Notes under the pieces: generated by a model
Told to the model about the DNA's origin: nothing
Seen by the model: the letters and a program-made list of their open reading frames with translations, nothing else
Database searches by the model: none
From: Hassallia byssoidea VB512170
GTDB taxonomy: Bacteria; Cyanobacteriota; Cyanobacteriia; Cyanobacteriales; Nostocaceae
Length of the DNA: 64,000 nucleotides
Direction: 5' to 3'
NCBI RefSeq assembly: GCF_000817785.2
Contig: NZ_JTCM02000011.1
Span: 1 to 64,000 of the forward strand
Part shown: positions 58,872 to 64,000 of the stretch, piece after piece
Layout of the letters: each line of letters begins with the position of its first letter
How positions within the stretch are numbered: position 1 is the first letter of the stretch
Made by a program: the position numbers and the translations under genes

Positions 58872-59459
58872 ATGGAAGCACTGCAAATTGCCTTACCTTC
58901 TACACTAAAATTGAATATCGATTTGACTGATGAGCAATATTTCCAACTGTGTCAAAACAACCGCGATTATCGATTTGAACTCACAGCCGAAGGGGAATTA
59001 TTAATTATGCCACCTACAGGTAGTGAGACTGGCAACCGTAACTTTGATATCGTTGTTGAGTTAGGAATCTGGAATAAACAGACTAAATTAGGCAAAGGTT
59101 TTGACTCTTCAACTGGTTTCACCCTACCTAATGGTGCTAAACGTTCCCCTGATGCTTCATGGGTGAAAATTGAGCGCTGGAATGCTTTAACCCCGGAACA
59201 ACAAGAAAGCTTTGCTCCGATTTGTCCTGATTTTGTAGTTGAGTTGCGATCGCGTACTGATTCGCTCAAAGAATTGCAAGAAAAAATGCAAGAATATATT
59301 GACAATGGTGCAATATTAGGTTGGTTAATTGATAGGAAAAATAAGCGAGTCGAAATTTATCGACCAGGTAAAGAAGTAGAAATTTTAGAAAATCCTGCTA
59401 CTTTATCAGGTGAAGATGTTTTACCTGGATTTGTGTTGGATTTAACGTTGATATTATAA
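58872..59459 (+). CDS. Uma2-family putative endonuclease, copy 3
   Basis: This is the third tandem copy, 195 aa, with the same core. The variable patch reads FDIVVELGIWNKQTKLGKGF. Outside this patch only scattered changes occur. It is preceded by the same upstream block. HIP1 sites follow in the gap to 59504. Confidence 0.88.
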   Translation: MEALQIALPSTLKLNIDLTDEQYFQLCQNNRDYRFELTAEGELLIMPPTGSETGNRNFDIVVELGIWNKQTKLGKGFDSSTGFTLPNGAKRSPDASWVKIERWNALTPEQQESFAPICPDFVVELRSRTDSLKELQEKMQEYIDNGAILGWLIDRKNKRVEIYRPGKEVEILENPATLSGEDVLPGFVLDLTLIL

Positions 59460-59503
59460 TCAAAGCGATCGCCTAAACAAAAAATAAGCGATCGCCCAAA
59501 ATC

Positions 59504-59704
59504 CTACTTCTCATCATCAGGTGTCTGCGGACGTTCAACAGCAGCAGGATTTACCTCTGCTTCGTCGGTTCTGGTAGAATCGTCAGCATTGCTGATAACT
59601 CCCTGAGTTTCTTGTGGTCCTTCAGCAGCAGCGTTTGTCAACCCATTAGCGTTAACATTGGTTTTAGCAGAAGCACCTTTATGGCTAGCATTACCACCTG
59701 GCAT
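59504..59704 (-). CDS. Small disordered hypothetical protein
   Basis: This 66-aa acidic, Ala/Asn/Thr-rich protein (PGGNASHKGASAKTNVNANG, then AEVNPAAVERPQTPDDEK) has no hydrophobic core, so it is probably unstructured. A GAGG at about 59711-59715 (minus strand) precedes the ATG at good spacing, which supports translation. It is unrelated to neighbours. Short Gly/Asn/Ala proteins of this kind occur in cyanobacteria without a known role. Confidence 0.6.
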   Translation of the reverse strand: MPGGNASHKGASAKTNVNANGLTNAAAEGPQETQGVISNADDSTRTDEAEVNPAAVERPQTPDDEK

Positions 59705-59822
59705 AATTATTCCTCAACTTCCGTGATTTCATACACCTCAGCTTAGACTGAGTAAATTGAGGAAAACCCTATCTATAGGCTTAAATTGTACTCGTCCACA
59801 GTCACCCATTATATATAACCTT

Positions 59823-62800
59823 CTAGGGTGTAAAAACACTATCTTTAGACAGAATTAAATTTAGTACATTTAACTCATTATAACTTAAAAGATACTTATC
59901 TGTAAAAATTTTGTGTCTAAGTTCTTCTAAGCTGTAACTTATAAAAATAACAAAAGGAAAATCTTGATAGTTGCAACCAATAGGCAAAATATTACCAACA
60001 GGATACAGCAAGCGGATATATGCAGCTAAAATATCCCGAAAGCGTTCATCTTCTGGTTCATTAGGTTCATTTGCAAAATATTCACTCATAGCTTCGCCGC
60101 TAATAAACGCATATAATGGCAATGCATAATACTGGTCAAAACGCTGGCTAAACTGTTCAAGTCTCTGTGTTTTCTCAACTCCATCCCTGAGCTTTTTAAC
60201 TAACTCTATAGCATCCTTAATCGCAGAACGCAAACTCTCCGGGTAAGATTTGCGACGGCTAATTTGCTGCATATTTTGCCACAATTCATCACTATAATTT
60301 GCGATATCAAGCAACCGCATTTGATAAGTTTCTTCTAAAATGTTGTTAGCAATAGGCACTACCAGCAGACTACCATTAATGTATCCTGGTTCAATTTTGC
60401 CAAAATCAAGTAACTTATCTAGAGTGTGACATATTTGATAAAAATCGCGGTTGAAAGACTCTCGCAACGCTAGATAATTAGATTTAGTTGCATTCCTAAC
60501 AGTAAATTCGGCTCGTCCTAATAACTGTTCTAAACTTGTATAAACCTTTTCTGCTAAAACATCGCTTCTGTTTCTATGATGTTCTTTCTTCAGTTGGTTG
60601 ATGAGATTTACCATTTGAGCAGAAAATGTTTCCCCAGCAGCTAAAACAGACTTACCACCTATAGGTATAATGATAAAATTATCTCGACCTATGCAACCAG
60701 AGCCAAAAATTCTGGTCATTATAGAAGCTTTCAAAATTAATAAGATATTTAACAGACTCAGCACACTTTCTTGTAAAGATAATTGCTGGTCATCCTGATA
60801 ATAAACTGAACGTTCAGCTAAGTAAAAAACTAGTTCTTTATCCTGATTATCTATCTTATCATTCCCACGACCTCTATAAATTACCTGGATTACTTCCATG
60901 AGATTTTTCTCAATCTGAAATTTAGGAATTTCTACCAGGATGTGTTTAGCTTTGGGGAAGGATAAACCCCGACTTCCGGAAGCAGTCATAAAAACTACTT
61001 TTACGATTTCTTGAAACTTTTGTATTTCTTTCTTTTCCTCTTCAGATATATTCGCATGTATTTCAAGATAATCGGTACACTTTTCAAATTGTCCCCGATG
61101 TTCCTTAATTTTTTCAATCAATTCTGCTAATCTGCGCTGATTTTGGATGTAAACTATTATCTGCTCAACATCAGACTGATTTAAAAAAGCTTCGATGTCT
61201 TCTAAAATCTCGTTTTGCAAACTTGCTTCCAAGTTATATTTTTGTCTGAAACGTGCTTCTTCACTAAACTTACAAGACTCGATCAATACTTTATAGGTGA
61301 TAGATAAACTTTTTGCCGGGTAGGAGTTAGCATTAATAACAGTTGCTGCTACATCCTTAAATACTAATGGTTGAATTGAAAGAGGTTGAGCAGTTTCTGT
61401 AGCGCGACGAAAATATATTTTGTCTGGTTCGGGTGATGTATCATCAAGGTGTTGAATTATAACATTTTTATCAACGATAGAAGCATCAGCAACAATTACC
61501 TTAGTATTAAAACCGTGTTTGCCATCATTTAACTTATACTTAGATATAATCTGATGAATTCCATCTAAAAACTGAACTCCCCCATCATCCCCCGTTATTT
61601 CATCTATCATGATGAATAAGTGCTTGATTCTCCCCGAAATCTTTCGCATTCTTTCGGGAAAGACTTTACCTTCTCTTTCGTTGTAAGCATTTCTAAAGAT
61701 TTTCTCGAAATGCTTCAAAGTGTCGCCAGTTTGTGTTATCTTTAAAGCTTGGATAGAAGCTGTAGCGATAATATTATTTGAAACTTCATCTTCTACAATC
61801 GTGGATATCGCTTCGCAAATGCTATTTAAAACACCTTTACTTTTTTTCCCAATATCTTGAATAACATCATCCGTCGGTTTCCTTAATCTATCTGAATGTT
61901 GTCCGATTTGCTCATTTTGCCTACTATCAATAAAGTCTACGGACTGTTGCACAAACTTACCCTGACGCTGATTGCAGGTGTATTCAACAGTATAGCGTCC
62001 AAAATTATCTGTAATTAGATTGCTGTGGCTATTAATAGCTAATAACCGTTCATCGCATAACTTTCCAGTTTCTTTATTTTTAAACTTTTCGATAATGTCT
62101 AAGTTAACTTGTTTTCTTGGACTGACATAAAAGAAGAGAAAACCTTCATCTATATGATTTTTGAGAAAATCGACGATCGCTGTAGTTTTACCAATACCAG
62201 GATTGCCAGTTAAAAATATATAAGTATCTTGAGAAACCAAAGCTTTTTTAATCAGTTCTGCGTGCGCTTGTCGCAGATTCATAACTCCTGTTAAACTTAA
62301 CTGAGACATCAATTCTGGGGGAACTTCTGCAACAGAATTGAAAAACCCAGTAATTTTCTCTTGATGAGGAGGTAAAAAAGTAATCCTATCAGCAGGAACT
62401 TCTAAAAGAGCATCAACAAACAGTTTACCACGTTCAAAACTATGATAAGCGCTGCGTTTAATTCGATTTAAAACTTGCTTGCGTGCTTCGGGAATTTCTT
62501 TCGGACTTAAGTCATGTTTGTAAATCTGATAACAGGTTTTCAAAACATCTAAATTTTCGCGGTTTATGGACATGGCACTTATTCCGCGATCGCTATATCC
62601 TAGAGAGTTGAATACCACCGATGCTGCATCAGGTAAAATCCCAGTTTCTTGCATAAATTCATGAAAGCTATAAACATACCCAGCAGCTTGAATTAATTTC
62701 GCACTTTCTTTATCTTTATATTTAAAAGCTGTAAAATAACTCTTTAAATCTTCCGAAAAATCTAACCCTAAAGATTCCGTATCGATGCGAAGATTAGAAA

Positions 62801-63446
62801 AAACACTTTTAGAGCGCAAATAGCTAATATCCCTCATCAATAAACGTCGGATAATTTCTATATAATCCAGATTTTTCACATCGTCATTGGAATTAATAGA
62901 AAACACCGATAAATCAACACAAATCACCCGATATTGTCTCCGATGTCGCAGCAGTATTAAAGTGTCTGCATTCAGAAACTCACCTTTTTGTTTATAACCT
63001 TTAATATACTCAGAGATATTATCTAAATTCTCAAATTGAGATAATACTTCTGCAAACCACTGACTATCATCCTTAATATCGTAGGTTCCGATGCTGTTAT
63101 CACCGCTAAACCTACATTGATAATATAGTATTTCCAAATTTCTTAGTTTGTCACGTTCAACCCAACCTGTAGATTTCAAGTATTCATGAAAGAAATTAAA
63201 GCCACTCAAAAAGCCTTTTTGTAAAAAGAATGTACTCCAAGTTTCAGCCATTTCTCTTTCTACAGTGCTGATAACTTTATCTACAACTCGCGATCGCATT
63301 TTGGGAAACTTTAGCTGTTGCAATTCCTGACGATATAAGTTTGCAAATCTGTGCTTAATTTTGTTTTGTTCAATATAGGCAAGAATCCCAATATTAAAAC
63401 CTACTTCAAACAAACGTCCTAAATCTTCTGCTATTTTTGATTTCAT
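59823..63446 (-). CDS. Large helicase-like P-loop protein of unknown function
   Basis: The ATG at 63446 (MKSKIAEDLGRLFEVGFNIG) follows GGAG at good spacing. The longer frame to 63512 only translates repeat DNA. The 1207-aa product has a helical N-terminal region (1 to about 400). Walker A GNPGIGKTT lies at 414-422 and Walker B FIMIDEITGDDGG at 611-623. A motif III-like VIVADAS lies at 650-656, a motif V-like VVFMTASGSRGLSF at 817-830 and a motif VI-like QVIYRGRG at 854-861. These features fit an SF2-type ATPase with long insertions. About 340 further residues are helical and unassigned. The partial gene upstream (63535-64000) is in the same orientation 88 bp away and may be its partner. A defence role is inferred only from the setting. 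Confidence 0.75.
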   Translation of the reverse strand: MKSKIAEDLGRLFEVGFNIGILAYIEQNKIKHRFANLYRQELQQLKFPKMRSRVVDKVISTVEREMAETWSTFFLQKGFLSGFNFFHEYLKSTGWVERDKLRNLEILYYQCRFSGDNSIGTYDIKDDSQWFAEVLSQFENLDNISEYIKGYKQKGEFLNADTLILLRHRRQYRVICVDLSVFSINSNDDVKNLDYIEIIRRLLMRDISYLRSKSVFSNLRIDTESLGLDFSEDLKSYFTAFKYKDKESAKLIQAAGYVYSFHEFMQETGILPDAASVVFNSLGYSDRGISAMSINRENLDVLKTCYQIYKHDLSPKEIPEARKQVLNRIKRSAYHSFERGKLFVDALLEVPADRITFLPPHQEKITGFFNSVAEVPPELMSQLSLTGVMNLRQAHAELIKKALVSQDTYIFLTGNPGIGKTTAIVDFLKNHIDEGFLFFYVSPRKQVNLDIIEKFKNKETGKLCDERLLAINSHSNLITDNFGRYTVEYTCNQRQGKFVQQSVDFIDSRQNEQIGQHSDRLRKPTDDVIQDIGKKSKGVLNSICEAISTIVEDEVSNNIIATASIQALKITQTGDTLKHFEKIFRNAYNEREGKVFPERMRKISGRIKHLFIMIDEITGDDGGVQFLDGIHQIISKYKLNDGKHGFNTKVIVADASIVDKNVIIQHLDDTSPEPDKIYFRRATETAQPLSIQPLVFKDVAATVINANSYPAKSLSITYKVLIESCKFSEEARFRQKYNLEASLQNEILEDIEAFLNQSDVEQIIVYIQNQRRLAELIEKIKEHRGQFEKCTDYLEIHANISEEEKKEIQKFQEIVKVVFMTASGSRGLSFPKAKHILVEIPKFQIEKNLMEVIQVIYRGRGNDKIDNQDKELVFYLAERSVYYQDDQQLSLQESVLSLLNILLILKASIMTRIFGSGCIGRDNFIIIPIGGKSVLAAGETFSAQMVNLINQLKKEHHRNRSDVLAEKVYTSLEQLLGRAEFTVRNATKSNYLALRESFNRDFYQICHTLDKLLDFGKIEPGYINGSLLVVPIANNILEETYQMRLLDIANYSDELWQNMQQISRRKSYPESLRSAIKDAIELVKKLRDGVEKTQRLEQFSQRFDQYYALPLYAFISGEAMSEYFANEPNEPEDERFRDILAAYIRLLYPVGNILPIGCNYQDFPFVIFISYSLEELRHKIFTDKYLLSYNELNVLNLILSKDSVFTP

Positions 63447-63464
63447 TATAATCTCCTTTTTTAA

Positions 63465-63562
63465 ACGCAAAGTAACGCTGAGGGAAGCGCAGAGTAACGC
63501 AGAGGAAGACAAGAGAACTCTGCGAACCTCTGCGTTAACCTTTGCGCTCCTCTGCGTTTAGT
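63465..63562. repeat. AACGCAGAGG interspersed repeat, inverted arms
   Basis: AACGCTGAGG/AACGCAGAGG units (63475-63505) face CCTCTGCGTTAACC and CCTCTGCGTTTAG (63525-63562). The repeat family also occurs at 12765-12810 (AACGCAGAGGTACGC). It supplies the last codons of the upstream partial gene and lies before the helicase start. Confidence 0.75.
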
Positions 63563-64000
63563 ACTTTATTCACTTGAGTTAAAAACGCTAATGAGTTAAA
63601 CTCGCTTTTTCCTCTCATATGATTAAATAAGGAGAGTTTACCCACAGACTCTTCTCCGATAAGATTTTCGTAAGGGTCTAATTTTAAATGGATATCTTTC
63701 GCTTTTTGATATCGGGAAAAGTGGAATAAAGTTAAATATTGCAAGATGTCGTTTTTTAATGAACCGTTGAAAATCAAACCTTTTCTAATGTCTTCATCAT
63801 CAAGGATGCCTTGGTAAATATTTAATAAGGTTGCGTAATAAATAACACCATTGTAGTTTTTTTGTTCACCGGGAACCTGAATTCCGTTAAACAAGTTAAA
63901 AAACACGACAGATTGCTTGCTGGGGTCATTGACTAAATTTGTCAGTTCTATAGTATCTTGAATATACAGCGAACTTGAATCTAGTTTTTCTGGAAGCTTA
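63535..64000 (-). CDS. Partial unknown gene cut by the window edge
   Basis: The frame is open from the window end down to 63535, so at least 155 C-terminal residues are present and the start lies outside. It reads LYIQDTIELTNLVNDPSKQS, VVFFNLFNGIQVPGEQKNYN, then ILQYLTLFHFSRYQKAKDIH. There are no recognised motifs. The last ten residues (VLNAEERKG region) are encoded by the AACGCAGAGG repeat. It is probably cotranscribed with the helicase-like gene. Confidence 0.7.
   Translation of the reverse strand, partial: KLPEKLDSSSLYIQDTIELTNLVNDPSKQSVVFFNLFNGIQVPGEQKNYNGVIYYATLLNIYQGILDDEDIRKGLIFNGSLKNDILQYLTLFHFSRYQKAKDIHLKLDPYENLIGEESVGKLSLFNHMRGKSEFNSLAFLTQVNKVLNAEERKG

Overview
The window is cyanobacterial. 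Diagnostic genes are psaD (photosystem I), ndhN (NDH-1), an orange carotenoid protein, and the cyanobacterial form of the S10-spc-alpha ribosomal cluster with no rpsJ, rpsN or rpmD. HIP1 octamers (GCGATCGC, for example at 2171 and 5402) recur throughout, and nearly every gap holds short tandem repeats. The repeat load, the many decayed genes, the caspase/FGE protein and the Rpn and Uma2 families point to a large-genome, probably filamentous (Nostocales-like) species. That last step is inference.

Layout. 1-3.7 kb: remnants of two oxidoreductase genes, OCP, and two overlapping HEAT-like genes. 3.8-6.5 kb: an orphan MutY/Mig-like DNA glycosylase, an unknown gene and a TPR protein. 6.5-11.5 kb: a matrixin-type metalloprotease, secG, gpmI and an ABC-F ATPase. 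11.6-17.2 kb: an accessory patch with an Rpn-family nuclease and its broken partial copy, a fused restriction-methylation gene with two in-frame stops, two tandem XRE regulators and an unknown gene. 17.3-36.2 kb: a near-continuous minus-strand run rplC, D, W, B, rpsS, rplV, rpsC, rplP, rpmC, rpsQ, rplN, X, E, rpsH, rplF, R, rpsE, rplO, secY, adk, infA, (infA pseudogene), rpmJ, rpsM, rpsK, rpoA, rplQ, truA, rplM, rpsI, rpmE, prfA. ndhN diverges from its head across about 1.1 kb.

37.8-49.6 kb: GNAT, an ABC-2 permease, a caspase-like/FGE protein with a small Trypco1-like partner, a DUF3172-type protein, an AMIN protein, a CPA2 antiporter with Usp-like domains, an AraC fragment, an SGNH hydrolase and a GT4 glycosyltransferase. 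50.7-55 kb: a DICT-GAF histidine kinase, psaD and trpE. 55-64 kb: a defence-island-like stretch with a RelE-type toxin-antitoxin pair, a gutted restriction enzyme, three tandem Uma2 genes, a large unrecognised helicase-like protein and an unknown gene cut by the window edge.

Most interesting signal. The caspase/FGE protein ends in a C-type-lectin-like tail whose Tyr/Gly/Ala/Val/Leu/Ser codons look like adenine-mutagenised AAC/AAT codons, as in variable repeats of diversity-generating retroelements. A decayed copy of the same 3' end and its downstream segment lies in inverted orientation beyond the small partner gene, so the two-gene cassette is bracketed by imperfect inverted repeats of about 100 bp. 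No reverse transcriptase or template repeat is in the window, so diversification would have to act in trans. Other notable points: both restriction systems decayed through in-frame TAA codons, the Uma2 triplication differs mainly in one 20-residue patch, a degenerate second infA sits inside the ribosomal cluster, and two interspersed repeats fold as an outer stem with two inner hairpins.
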